From contig CAZYTO010000053.1 of assembly GCA_964650405.1 (NCBI GenBank), positions 1 to 23,588 on the forward strand: a DNA stretch of 23,588 nucleotides, written 5' to 3'. The stretch is from CAZYTO01 sp964650405. GTDB lineage: Bacteria; Acidobacteriota; Thermoanaerobaculia; Gp7-AA8. The notes beneath the pieces were generated by a model. It saw only the letters and a program-made list of their open reading frames with translations. It had not been told where the DNA came from and did no database searches. Shown here piece after piece: positions 1 to 7,932 of this stretch; within the stretch, counting starts at the first letter, position 1; the number at the start of each line of letters is the position of its first letter. Position numbers and translations under genes: made by a program.

Positions 1-1
1 C

Positions 2-3000
2 GCCGACGGCCTCGGAGACCTGACGGTGCGCGAGATCGCCGAGGACTCGGCGCATCACTTGTGGGCAGGCTCGGAATCGGGACTCGTCGTTTCGGAGAAG
101 CCGCTCGACGCCTACGGCCCGGGCGCGCGGATTCACTTCGTCCCGGCTGTCGGCAAAATCGCGCTGACGAAGAAGCGGATCCGCCGCAACTACCTCGCCG
201 CGGGACCGGACGGCTGGGTGTGGGTGGGTACGGCCGATGGCCTGGAGCGCTACCGCTTCCGCGGCGCCGAGCTCGAGCGAGGCACCATCGATCCGCTGCG
301 GCAGGGAGTGTCGTCGGTGATGGCCAAGCGCGACGGCACGCTGCTCGCGGCCTTGAACGACGGCACCATCGCCCACATCGGCACGGACGGGCACCTTGTG
401 GAGACGCTCGGCGTCACGAACGGCATCCCGCCCATCGCGGCGTCGACGCTCATGGAGTCGCGCGACGGCACGTTGTGGGGCGGCTGCCTCAACGGCCTCG
501 TGTGGCGTCTGAAGCACGGCGCGGCGCAGGAGGTCAATCACGCGCTGACCGAGCGCATCGTGGCCATCCTCGAAAGCGCGGGTGGAGAGATCTGGCTGGC
601 CAGCCTCGGCAACGGTGCCGTGCACCTCGATCCGGCCAATCCCGCGGCAGGCCGCGGGGTCAATCGCACCAACGGCCTCCTCGGCGACACGCTCTGGTCG
701 CTCATCGAGGACCGCGAGGGCAACATCTGGTTCGCGCAGAACGGCGGCGCGTCGCGCCTGCGCAAGGACTACGCGGCCTTCGAGTCGTACACCGGCCGCT
801 CGCACACCGGCGAAAGGCCCGTACTCCCCGACAACAGCACCTTCGCCGTCCTGCCGCCGAATACGACCGGCAGTCCGTACGCGAACGCCATGTGGGTGGG
901 CACCGGCGGCGGCCTGGCCGGCATCCGCGAAGGCCGTGACGTGGCCACGTTCACCGTCCGCGAGGGCCTGCTGAGCAACTCCGTCTACACCCTCTCCTAC
1001 GACGCGCGCGGCCGGCTCTGGATCGGCGACGTGGGAGGCGTGAACTGCATCGCGCCGAAGGCCGATGCGCCTCCCTTTGTGGCCGGTGCCACCCGGCACG
1101 ACATCGTCGTCGACGGCATCCCGGCCACGATGACCTCGTTCAATTTCGACACCGATTACGCCGCGCATTTCGCGCGGCTCCGCGGCCTCGACACCATGTG
1201 GTTTGCCGGGAGCGGCGGCGTGAGCGTGCTGGCCGGCGAGGAGTGGTTCCTCTTCCGCAGCGCGTCGGGCCTGCCGTCCGCGGGCGGCTCCTCGGTGGCC
1301 ATCGACGATGACGGCTACATCTGGGTCGGAACCCTCGACAATGGTCTGCTGCGCAGCCAGGTGCCGTTCGACCCGGCCTGGTTTCGAAACAGCATCGATC
1401 CCGCTACGCGCGAAGTGAACCGGCTGACCTTCATGCCGGCCTGGACGCGCACGAACGGCGCGCCGAGCAACACCGTGCGTACGCTGATGTGGCTCGACAA
1501 GCGGCTGTGGGTCGGAACCTCGCAAGGCCTCGGCATCATCGACACGAAGCCCGTACGGACGGCCAAGATCGTCACCAACAGCGTCATCGGCGGCAACATG
1601 ATCGTCGGCCTCGTGTACGACCCGGCCCGCCACGTGGTCTGGGTCGCCCAGAACGAGGGGCTGGCCGAGGTGAGCGCACGTGACTTCCGCCTCCTCTCGC
1701 GGGTGGCGAAGGCGGACGGCCTGCTGGAAGATGAAGCTTGGGCCTACAACCCTCTGAGCTTCGGCGCCGGGCGCGTCTACCTGGCCACGCCGGCCGGCCT
1801 CACAGTCTACAACCCCACCCTTCGGCGGCTCAACGCCGTCTCTCCCGTCCTGCGGTTCCGGCAGATCTCGCAGCGCGCCGACAATCGCGGCGGCAATGAA
1901 GTGGCCATCGAATACGCGGCCCTGACCTTCAGCGACGAGTCGCGCGTCCGGTATCGCACGCGCCTGGCCGGCTTCGACCGCGACTGGTCGCCGGAAAAGG
2001 CGGACGTGAAGATCCGCTACACGAACCTGCCGGCGTACCTCTTTGCCCGGAACTACCGGTTCGAGGTCATTGCCCGCAACAGCGACGGCGTGTGGTCGAA
2101 GCCGCTGGCCTTCGACGTCCGCATCCTGCCGGCACTCTGGCTGCGCTGGTGGGCCTTCCTCGGATACGTGGCCTTCATCTGGCTCGTCGCCCACGCCGTC
2201 AACCGCTGGCGCCTGAACAAGCTGCGCGAGCGCAACCGGGAGCTCGAAGACCTCATCGCCGCACGTACCCAGGAAATCCTCGTCCAGGCCCGGGAGCTCG
2301 AAGCGGTCGACCACCTCGTCGAAGTGATCAACCGCGAGCTCGTGCTGGAGAACGTCATGCGCAGCCTGCTCGAGCAGACGATGCTGCTCTTCCCGCAGGC
2401 CGAGAAGTCCGTCTTCATCCGGATCGATCACGAGCACCAGCGCACGGAGATCGTGGCCTGCTCGGGCTACGACCTCGAGAAGATGCGCCCCATCAGCATG
2501 AGCCCCTCCGAGGCGCGGCGGAGGTACTCGGAGCACGCGGAAGTGCTCGAACAGGGGGTCTACCTCATCCGGGGCGACGCCTTCCCGAAGCTGGCCGGCA
2601 GCGACAAGACCACCGCCCTGCCCGTGCCGAAGGAAATGCTGGCCATGGAAGTATCGCTGGGCGGCCGCATCGAAGGCTTCCTCGTGCTGGACAACTTCAG
2701 CAACCCCGAGGCATTCGGCCGGAGCGATCTGCGCAAGCTGGCCCGCATCCGCGAGCACGCCGTCTCGGCCATCTCCAAGGCCCGCATCCTCCGCGAGCTG
2801 CAGATGAAGAACCGCGAGGCGGAAGAGGCCAACCAGGCCAAGAGCCGCTTCCTGGCCAACATGAGCCACGAGCTGCGGACGCCGCTGAACGCCATCATCG
2901 GCTTCAGCGAGATCCTCACCGACCGCCTGGCCCGGCAGATCGACGAGAAGTCGATGAACTTCCTCCGCTCCATTCTCAGTTCGGGGCGGCACCTGCTCGA

Positions 3001-4351
3001 CATCATCAACGACATCCTCGACCTGTCCAAGATCGAAGCGGGGCGAATGGAGATTTACCCCGAGACCTTCAGCGTGCGCAGCGCCATCGACAGCGTTTGC
3101 CAGGTCATGCGCGGCATGTCGGCGCGCAAGTCGATCACCTTCGACGTGCGCGTCGACCCGGGCGTGGAGCAGATCGAGACCGACAACGCCAAGTTCAAGC
3201 AGATCCTCTACAACCTCCTCTCCAACGCCGTGAAGTTCTCGCCGGACGACTCGGTCGTGACCATCCGCGCGCGCCACGTGGCGGCCACCGAGGGGCATCC
3301 CGAGTCGGCGGCCGTCGACGTCATCGACCGCGGGATCGGCATCGCCCGCGACAACCTCGCCGTCATCTTCGAGGAGTTCCGCCAGGTCGACGGCGGCGTC
3401 TCGCGCCAGTACGGCGGCACGGGACTGGGGCTGCCGCTGGTCAAGAAGTTCGTCGAGCTGCAGGGCGGCTCCATCGCCGTGGAGAGCGAGCCGGAGAAAG
3501 GGAGCACGTTCACGGTCACGCTTCCGCTCCGCTTCCAGGGCGCGACCATTCCCAGCCCGATTGTCGCATCCGACGGCACGGTCATCCCGCCCGGCAACCG
3601 CATCCTCATCGTCGAGGACGAAGACGAGGCCTACGCCACGCTCAGCGCGTACATCCTTTCGGCCGGCTACGTGCCCATCCGCGCACGCCGCGCCGATGAA
3701 GCCCTGCGGCTGGCCCGCAGCGTTCAACCCACGGCGGTCACGCTGGACATCATCCTTCCCGGCGTGGAGGGGTGGCAGGTCCTGAAGAGCCTCAAGGCGG
3801 ATCCGGCCACGTGCGAGATCCCCGTGATCATCGTCTCCATGATCGAAAACCGCGAGCTGGGCATGGCCTTCGGCGCCGACGATTACTTCGTGAAGCCGGT
3901 GGACTGGGAGCGCCTCCTGCGGCGGCTGCGGGAGATCACGGCCCTGGCCGCGGCGCCGCGAAACCCGCGCCTCCTGCTCATCGACGACGACGTCAGCGTG
4001 CACGACATGCTGGAGCCGGAACTGACCCGGCAGGGATATCAGCTCGACAAGGCCTTCTCCGGCCCCGAAGGCCTGCAGCACGCGGACGACGGGCAACCCG
4101 CCGTCATCATCCTCGACCTGATGATGCCCGGCATGAGCGGCTTCGAAGTGGCGGAACGGCTCCGCCGCGGCGAGCGCACCGCTCGTATTCCGATCGTCGT
4201 CCTCACCGCCAAGGACCTCACCGCCGCCGACCATGAGCAATTGCGCGACGCCGTGAGCGGCATGGTCCTGAAGGGCAATGCGGCCGCCCGGCGGCTGATC
4301 AACGCCATCCAGGCACTGGACACACGGCCCGCGGCGCTGGGCTCGGGCTGA
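2..4351 (+). CDS. Hybrid sensor histidine kinase/response regulator with two-component propeller (5' partial)
   Basis: The frame is open to the left edge, so the start is missing; a GTG at 26 is internal. Numbering residues from that GTG, residues 1-600 are repeated propeller strands of the Reg_prop type (motifs such as DREGNIWFA and DDDGYIWVGT), followed by a Y_Y_Y domain (about 625-695), one membrane helix (about 704-728), a short coiled coil, a GAF-like domain (about 765-920), a HisKA domain with phospho-acceptor His948 in MSHELRTPLN, and a HATPase domain with N box LLSNAVKFSP, G1 DRGIGIA and G2 GGTGLGLPL. Two receiver domains follow, with predicted phospho-acceptors Asp1241 (TLDIILPG) and Asp1364 (LDLMMPG). 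The layout implies a periplasmic sensor that autophosphorylates in the cytoplasm and passes phosphate to its own receivers. No DNA-binding domain follows, so the output partner is not visible here. The ligand cannot be told from the sequence. Confidence 0.95.
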   Translation, partial: ADGLGDLTVREIAEDSAHHLWAGSESGLVVSEKPLDAYGPGARIHFVPAVGKIALTKKRIRRNYLAAGPDGWVWVGTADGLERYRFRGAELERGTIDPLRQGVSSVMAKRDGTLLAALNDGTIAHIGTDGHLVETLGVTNGIPPIAASTLMESRDGTLWGGCLNGLVWRLKHGAAQEVNHALTERIVAILESAGGEIWLASLGNGAVHLDPANPAAGRGVNRTNGLLGDTLWSLIEDREGNIWFAQNGGASRLRKDYAAFESYTGRSHTGERPVLPDNSTFAVLPPNTTGSPYANAMWVGTGGGLAGIREGRDVATFTVREGLLSNSVYTLSYDARGRLWIGDVGGVNCIAPKADAPPFVAGATRHDIVVDGIPATMTSFNFDTDYAAHFARLRGLDTMWFAGSGGVSVLAGEEWFLFRSASGLPSAGGSSVAIDDDGYIWVGTLDNGLLRSQVPFDPAWFRNSIDPATREVNRLTFMPAWTRTNGAPSNTVRTLMWLDKRLWVGTSQGLGIIDTKPVRTAKIVTNSVIGGNMIVGLVYDPARHVVWVAQNEGLAEVSARDFRLLSRVAKADGLLEDEAWAYNPLSFGAGRVYLATPAGLTVYNPTLRRLNAVSPVLRFRQISQRADNRGGNEVAIEYAALTFSDESRVRYRTRLAGFDRDWSPEKADVKIRYTNLPAYLFARNYRFEVIARNSDGVWSKPLAFDVRILPALWLRWWAFLGYVAFIWLVAHAVNRWRLNKLRERNRELEDLIAARTQEILVQARELEAVDHLVEVINRELVLENVMRSLLEQTMLLFPQAEKSVFIRIDHEHQRTEIVACSGYDLEKMRPISMSPSEARRRYSEHAEVLEQGVYLIRGDAFPKLAGSDKTTALPVPKEMLAMEVSLGGRIEGFLVLDNFSNPEAFGRSDLRKLARIREHAVSAISKARILRELQMKNREAEEANQAKSRFLANMSHELRTPLNAIIGFSEILTDRLARQIDEKSMNFLRSILSSGRHLLDIINDILDLSKIEAGRMEIYPETFSVRSAIDSVCQVMRGMSARKSITFDVRVDPGVEQIETDNAKFKQILYNLLSNAVKFSPDDSVVTIRARHVAATEGHPESAAVDVIDRGIGIARDNLAVIFEEFRQVDGGVSRQYGGTGLGLPLVKKFVELQGGSIAVESEPEKGSTFTVTLPLRFQGATIPSPIVASDGTVIPPGNRILIVEDEDEAYATLSAYILSAGYVPIRARRADEALRLARSVQPTAVTLDIILPGVEGWQVLKSLKADPATCEIPVIIVSMIENRELGMAFGADDYFVKPVDWERLLRRLREITALAAAPRNPRLLLIDDDVSVHDMLEPELTRQGYQLDKAFSGPEGLQHADDGQPAVIILDLMMPGMSGFEVAERLRRGERTARIPIVVLTAKDLTAADHEQLRDAVSGMVLKGNAAARRLINAIQALDTRPAALGSG

Positions 4352-4385
4352 AGCGGCCGGCGGCACCAGGTCCCGCGTTAGCCCC

Positions 4386-4775
4386 ATGGAGCTCGCTTCG
4401 AAGTTCTATGTGCTTTCGGTACTTCATCGGCTCGGTGCCGATGCGACCTTCATGTTTTCGCAATCAGATAACGTGGATATCACCGTCGTACTCGAGTCGG
4501 GCCGCGCGCTGACCGTCGATGTCAAGACTCTAAGCGGACCCTTGGAATGGCAGGTAGCGGACTTTCGAGCTCATGCGGGCCATTTCCTCGCGTTTGTCTG
4601 GTATCCGGATGCGGGAGAGCCGAATACTCCTCCGAGCGTCTACATCGTCGCTTCAGACCAACTCCGGCGGTTCGTTTCCGATCATGCAGGGTCGAGCGTA
4701 TCGCTGGCGCTACTGGACCAGGAAGTTCATGCACGTGATGCCTGGGACCGTCTCGCCGTATCGACGGCGGCCTAG
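4386..4775 (+). CDS. Small PD-(D/E)XK nuclease-fold-like protein
   Basis: 129 residues, cytoplasmic, no signal peptide. The N-terminal helix carries Glu2 (MELASKFYVLSVLHRLGADA). The predicted core strand pair follows: Asp in NVDITVVL, then DVK in LTVDVKT. This Glu ... Asp ... (D/E)-x-K spacing is that of PD-(D/E)XK fold proteins, in which these residues bind the catalytic metal. The fold is inferred from motif and length; the substrate is unknown. The ATG has no clear Shine-Dalgarno. The gene starts 34 bases after the hybrid kinase on the same strand, so co-transcription is possible, but no functional link is evident. Its codons (ctt, tat, act, tca, gta) are less GC-biased than those of the kinase upstream, which may point to later acquisition. 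A non-catalytic member of the fold is also possible. Confidence 0.7.
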   Translation: MELASKFYVLSVLHRLGADATFMFSQSDNVDITVVLESGRALTVDVKTLSGPLEWQVADFRAHAGHFLAFVWYPDAGEPNTPPSVYIVASDQLRRFVSDHAGSSVSLALLDQEVHARDAWDRLAVSTAA

Positions 4776-4779
4776 CTGA

Positions 4780-4798
4780 AGCGGATCTGCGATCCGCT
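4780..4798 (+). terminator. Perfect hairpin just after the PD-(D/E)XK-like gene
   Basis: AGCGGATC (4780-4787), loop TGC, GATCCGCT (4791-4798): an 8-bp perfect stem that begins five bases after the stop codon. No T-tract follows, so it may be an mRNA-stabilising hairpin or a weak terminator rather than a classical intrinsic terminator. The remaining stretch up to 5004 holds no gene I can support. Confidence 0.45.
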
Positions 4799-5004
4799 CG
4801 GCGTCCTCCGAAAGCAAATGACCGCTCTTTCGAACGGCCGAGCAAGGACGGTGGTCCGCCGCTAAAGACGGGTCGCCCCTGCGCCGGCGATGTAGATCGG
4901 GTGCCGATCGGCGTCAACCGACGCAACCGTGAACCATGACACCTCGCGCGCGTGTGGAGAATGAGGGATATTCGCGGGTTGCCTCCCGCCCCCCGCTCGC
5001 CGGC

Positions 5005-6864
5005 CTACGAATTCTTCGTCGTCGCGCGCCGCCGCCGTGCGTGCACGCGGTCGATGAGCTTCGTGGTCGTGCGCACCTGCTCCAGGATCTTCTCCTCGAG
5101 GCCGGCGCCTTTCATCTTGAAGCTCTTGGCGCGGCGGAAGACGGCGCGGGCGCGCTCCTTCTCACCGTTCTCCAGCAGGGCCATGCCGAGGTGCATGAGG
5201 TTCGTGGCCGTCGGGCCGAGCTCGGCCGACTTGGCCAGGAAGTCCACGGCATTGGGATACTCGCGGCGCTTGAAGTACACCCAGCCGAGGGCGGCCAGGG
5301 GGAACTGCTTCAGCTCCTTCGGGGAGAAGCGGAGGGCGAGCTGCGCGCTCTCCAGCGCTTCGTCCAGGCTCTCCTCCATCTCCGCCAGGTTGTAGGCCTT
5401 CTCGTAGTAGGCGATCGACTTGGCGTAGTTGGAGTTGTAATCGCGCAGCATCTCTTCCAGCGCGCGGTTCGCTTCCTTGAAGTTCCCTTCCGCGCGCAGC
5501 GCCTCCACGAGCGTCGTGTACGCAGCGGCGGCGACGACTTCCGTCGGCTTCTGCTTGAGGATGCCCCGGGCGATGTTGATGGCCTCGGTGTTCATGTCCA
5601 TGTGCGAGCAGAGCAGCGCATAGGGCATGAGGATGTTGACGTTCTCCGGATCGGCCTGCGAGGCGCGCCGGTAGTGCTCGATGGCCTCGATGTAGTTGCC
5701 CTGGTTGACGAGCGACTCCGCTTCGCCGAGCTCCTGCGCGGCCGGCCCTTCCACCGGCACGTGGCCGGAGATTCCCTCGTAGATCTTGACCGCCTGCTGG
5801 TACTCCATCTTGTTGGGATTGAGCTCCAGCGCCTCCTGGAAGCAGTCGATGGCTTTGCGGTTCCAGTTGCGGTCGAGATAGCAGAGGCCGAGGTGGTAGA
5901 TGGCCTCTTCGTACTCCGGGTCGAGCTTCAGGGCGGCCTGGAAGGAGCGGATGGCGCGCTCGAGCTGGCCCTTGTCATAGAAGATCGTGCCGAGGAGGAA
6001 GTAGGCCTGGGGGATGGCCTCGAGCTGGATGGCCTTCTCCAGGAACTTCTGGGCGCGGAGGAGCTTGCCCTTGCGGGCGTAGATCGCCCCGAGCGAGAAG
6101 TAGGGCAGGAACGACTCCTGCGAGATCTGGATGGCGCGGCGCAGCCAGCGCTCGGCGCCCTTCAGGTCCTGCCGCTCGTGCAGCAGCACGCCGTAGAAGA
6201 CCGCGGCGTCGAAGTGATCAGGCTGCACTTCCAGCGTCCGCTCGAGGTAGTGCTTGGCCCGGTCGAGGTCGCCGTCGTTGAAAAACATCTCGCCGAGGAA
6301 GAAGGACAGCTCGTAATTGTCGCGGTCGAGGCGGAAGCTCTCTTCCAGCGACTTCATCCCGCGGTCGGGATCGAAGGCGTCGAAGGCCCCTTCGGCGTCG
6401 GCGACGTGCTGCAGGAAGCGCTCGCGCTTCTCCCCGCGGAAGAGCGAGACCATGCGGTCCTTCCGCTCCGTGAAGCGCTGCTTCTTCTCCAGGGCCAGCA
6501 TCTGCTCGCCCATCTTCGATTCCCAGAGCTCGACCAGCTCGTCGCTGGAGACGACGTGCTTCTTCTCCAGCAGCTCCTTCACCGAGAGCAGACCGGTCTG
6601 GTTGATGAAGATGGCCCGCTCGTGCTTCTGTACCGCGTCGACGACGCTGCGCAGACTTTCCGCCGTCCGCTTGACGATCTCTTCCAGGCCGGAAACGCGC
6701 TCTAGCAGGTGCTCGTCGAGCGAGAGGTCTCCCTCTTCCTCGTAGTCCTCGATCTCGTCCTCTTCGAAGGCCGTGACGCCCGAGAGGACCATGAGCTTGT
6801 TCTGGCAGCGAAAGCAGAACTCGCGATCGTCTTCGTTGAAGGCACTGCAGGTCTGGCAAAGCAT
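5005..6864 (-). CDS. Zinc-ribbon and TPR-repeat protein
   Basis: 619 residues, no signal peptide. The N-terminus is a short zinc ribbon with two CxxC pairs (CQTC and CFRC, residues 3-20), followed by a very acidic linker (about 34-51) and a Lys/Glu-rich helical, probably coiled-coil segment (about 55-150). From about 165 to 365 and again from about 375 to 600 there are tandem TPR units with the usual spacing of small and aromatic residues (for example YFLLGTIFYDKGQLERAIRS), roughly ten in all. The end is basic (ARRRRATTK). This design indicates a cytoplasmic scaffold that binds protein partners; none can be named from sequence. The ATG at 6864 is chosen because the zinc ribbon begins there; no clear Shine-Dalgarno precedes it. 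Its upstream region contains the 8-bp repeat described separately. The gene for the acyl-CoA dehydrogenase lies 130 bases upstream on the same strand. Confidence 0.9.
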   Translation of the reverse strand: MLCQTCSAFNEDDREFCFRCQNKLMVLSGVTAFEEDEIEDYEEEGDLSLDEHLLERVSGLEEIVKRTAESLRSVVDAVQKHERAIFINQTGLLSVKELLEKKHVVSSDELVELWESKMGEQMLALEKKQRFTERKDRMVSLFRGEKRERFLQHVADAEGAFDAFDPDRGMKSLEESFRLDRDNYELSFFLGEMFFNDGDLDRAKHYLERTLEVQPDHFDAAVFYGVLLHERQDLKGAERWLRRAIQISQESFLPYFSLGAIYARKGKLLRAQKFLEKAIQLEAIPQAYFLLGTIFYDKGQLERAIRSFQAALKLDPEYEEAIYHLGLCYLDRNWNRKAIDCFQEALELNPNKMEYQQAVKIYEGISGHVPVEGPAAQELGEAESLVNQGNYIEAIEHYRRASQADPENVNILMPYALLCSHMDMNTEAINIARGILKQKPTEVVAAAAYTTLVEALRAEGNFKEANRALEEMLRDYNSNYAKSIAYYEKAYNLAEMEESLDEALESAQLALRFSPKELKQFPLAALGWVYFKRREYPNAVDFLAKSAELGPTATNLMHLGMALLENGEKERARAVFRRAKSFKMKGAGLEEKILEQVRTTTKLIDRVHARRRRATTKNS

Positions 6865-6874
6865 GGTTGGGGAG

Positions 6875-6956
6875 TCGCTTAATCGCCTATTCGCTTATTC
6901 GCTGTTCGCCTGGTTCGTCGGTCGCTGGATCACCGATTCGCCTCGGTCGCTGATTC
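6875..6956. repeat. Degenerate 8-bp tandem repeat upstream of the TPR gene
   Basis: About ten imperfect copies of a TCGC-(C/T)-T-A-T-like octamer stand in a row (TCGCTTAA, TCGCCTAT, TCGCTTAT and so on, with decay and one or two length changes towards 6956). On the minus strand this reads as AGCGAATA-like units ending about ten bases before the TPR start codon, so it would form that gene's 5' leader or promoter region. No reading frame uses it. Confidence 0.7.
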
Positions 6957-6994
6957 CTTGACCGAGGCAGCTTATAACGCCATTCGTGTGCTGC

Positions 6995-7843
6995 CTATTT
7001 TGAATACGTGTAAAAACCGCGTCCCGTCTTCCGGCCGAGCCACCCGGCGTCGACCATCTTCACCAGGAGCGGGCACGGCCGGTACTTCGGATCGCCGAAT
7101 CCATCTTCCAATACGCGCAGAATGGCCAGGCATACATCGAGCCCGATGAAATCCGCCAGGGTGAGCGGTCCCATCGGGTGATTCATTCCCAGTTTCATCA
7201 CCCCGTCGATGGCGTCGGCTGTGGCCACGCCCTCGTACAGGGTGAAGATGGCCTCGTTGATCATGGGCATCAGCACGCGGTTGGAGATGAAGCCGGGATA
7301 GTCGTTCACCTCGATGGGCGTCTTGCCCATCTTCTTCGACAGGGCCTCGACCTGCTGGTACGTGTCGTCGGAGGTGGCGATGCCGCGGATGACCTCAACC
7401 AGGGTCATCACCGGCACCGGGTTCATGAAATGCATGCCGATGACTTTCTCGGGCCGCCTGGTGGCGGCGGCGATCTTGGTGATGGAGATCGAGGAGGTAT
7501 TGGAGGCCAGGATGCACTCCGGCCTGGTCATCCGGTCGAGCCGCTCGAAGAGCTGCACCTTGGCGGCGAGATTCTCGATGATGGCTTCGATGACGACGTC
7601 GGCATTGCGGACGAGCTCGACGTCCGTCGTGGCGCGGATACGGCCGAGGACGGCCTCCTTCTCGCCGGCCGTCATCTTTCCCTTGTCCACGCCGCGCTGC
7701 AGGTTTGTCGAGATCGTGCTCATGCCCCGGTCGACGAACTCCTGGGCGACGTCCAGGAGCGTGACGTCGAAGCCGCTGGCGGCCGCCGTGTGCGCGATCC
7801 CGTTGCCCATGGTGCCCGCGCCGATGACGACGATGTTTTTCAT
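6995..7843 (-). CDS. hbd: 3-hydroxyacyl-CoA (3-hydroxybutyryl-CoA) dehydrogenase
   Basis: 282 residues, the usual length of the single-function enzyme. It interconverts (S)-3-hydroxyacyl-CoA and 3-oxoacyl-CoA with NAD(P) in beta-oxidation or butyrate-type metabolism, in the cytoplasm. The N-terminal Rossmann domain has GAGTMG at residues 8-13. The catalytic pair is His138 (GMHFMNP) and Glu150 (LVEVIRG), 12 residues apart as in the family, and Asn188 lies in FISNRV. The C-terminal helical dimerisation domain is complete and ends in GFYTYSK. There is no enoyl-CoA hydratase part. The start is supported by GGAGG (minus strand, 7854-7858) ten bases upstream. The symbol is a family label: chain-length preference, and so hbd versus paaH or fadB2, cannot be decided. 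No other fatty-acid genes are in the window. Confidence 0.95.
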   Translation of the reverse strand: MKNIVVIGAGTMGNGIAHTAAASGFDVTLLDVAQEFVDRGMSTISTNLQRGVDKGKMTAGEKEAVLGRIRATTDVELVRNADVVIEAIIENLAAKVQLFERLDRMTRPECILASNTSSISITKIAAATRRPEKVIGMHFMNPVPVMTLVEVIRGIATSDDTYQQVEALSKKMGKTPIEVNDYPGFISNRVLMPMINEAIFTLYEGVATADAIDGVMKLGMNHPMGPLTLADFIGLDVCLAILRVLEDGFGDPKYRPCPLLVKMVDAGWLGRKTGRGFYTYSK

Positions 7844-7884
7844 CCGGTGTGATCCTCCGCAGTCAGGCCGTAAGCTATATCACG

Positions 7885-7913
7885 TTGCCTCGTTCGCCCG
7901 GCGGGCGTAACAT
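7885..7913 (+). promoter_or_regulatory. Possible sigma-70-type promoter of the zinc-ribbon PAS/HATPase gene
   Basis: TTGCCT (7885-7890), a 17-base spacer, then TAACAT (7908-7913), each matching consensus at four of six positions. A transcript would start near 7920, about 13 bases before the chosen ATG at 7933. The site lies in the short divergent region between this gene and the dehydrogenase gene. Confidence 0.35.
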
Positions 7914-7932
7914 CCTCAGTCCGGCTCGTCCA

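Noticed and set aside
4370..4385. GTTAGCC-like sites (also GTTAG near 9297 and 12896) hinting at integron cassette ends
   Set aside because: They do not match the GTTRRRY core, no paired attC arm is present and no integrase gene is seen.
4936..6705. 589-codon open frame on the plus strand opposite the TPR gene
   Set aside because: It is the reverse shadow of clear TPR repeats, rich in Leu/Glu/His without domain pattern.
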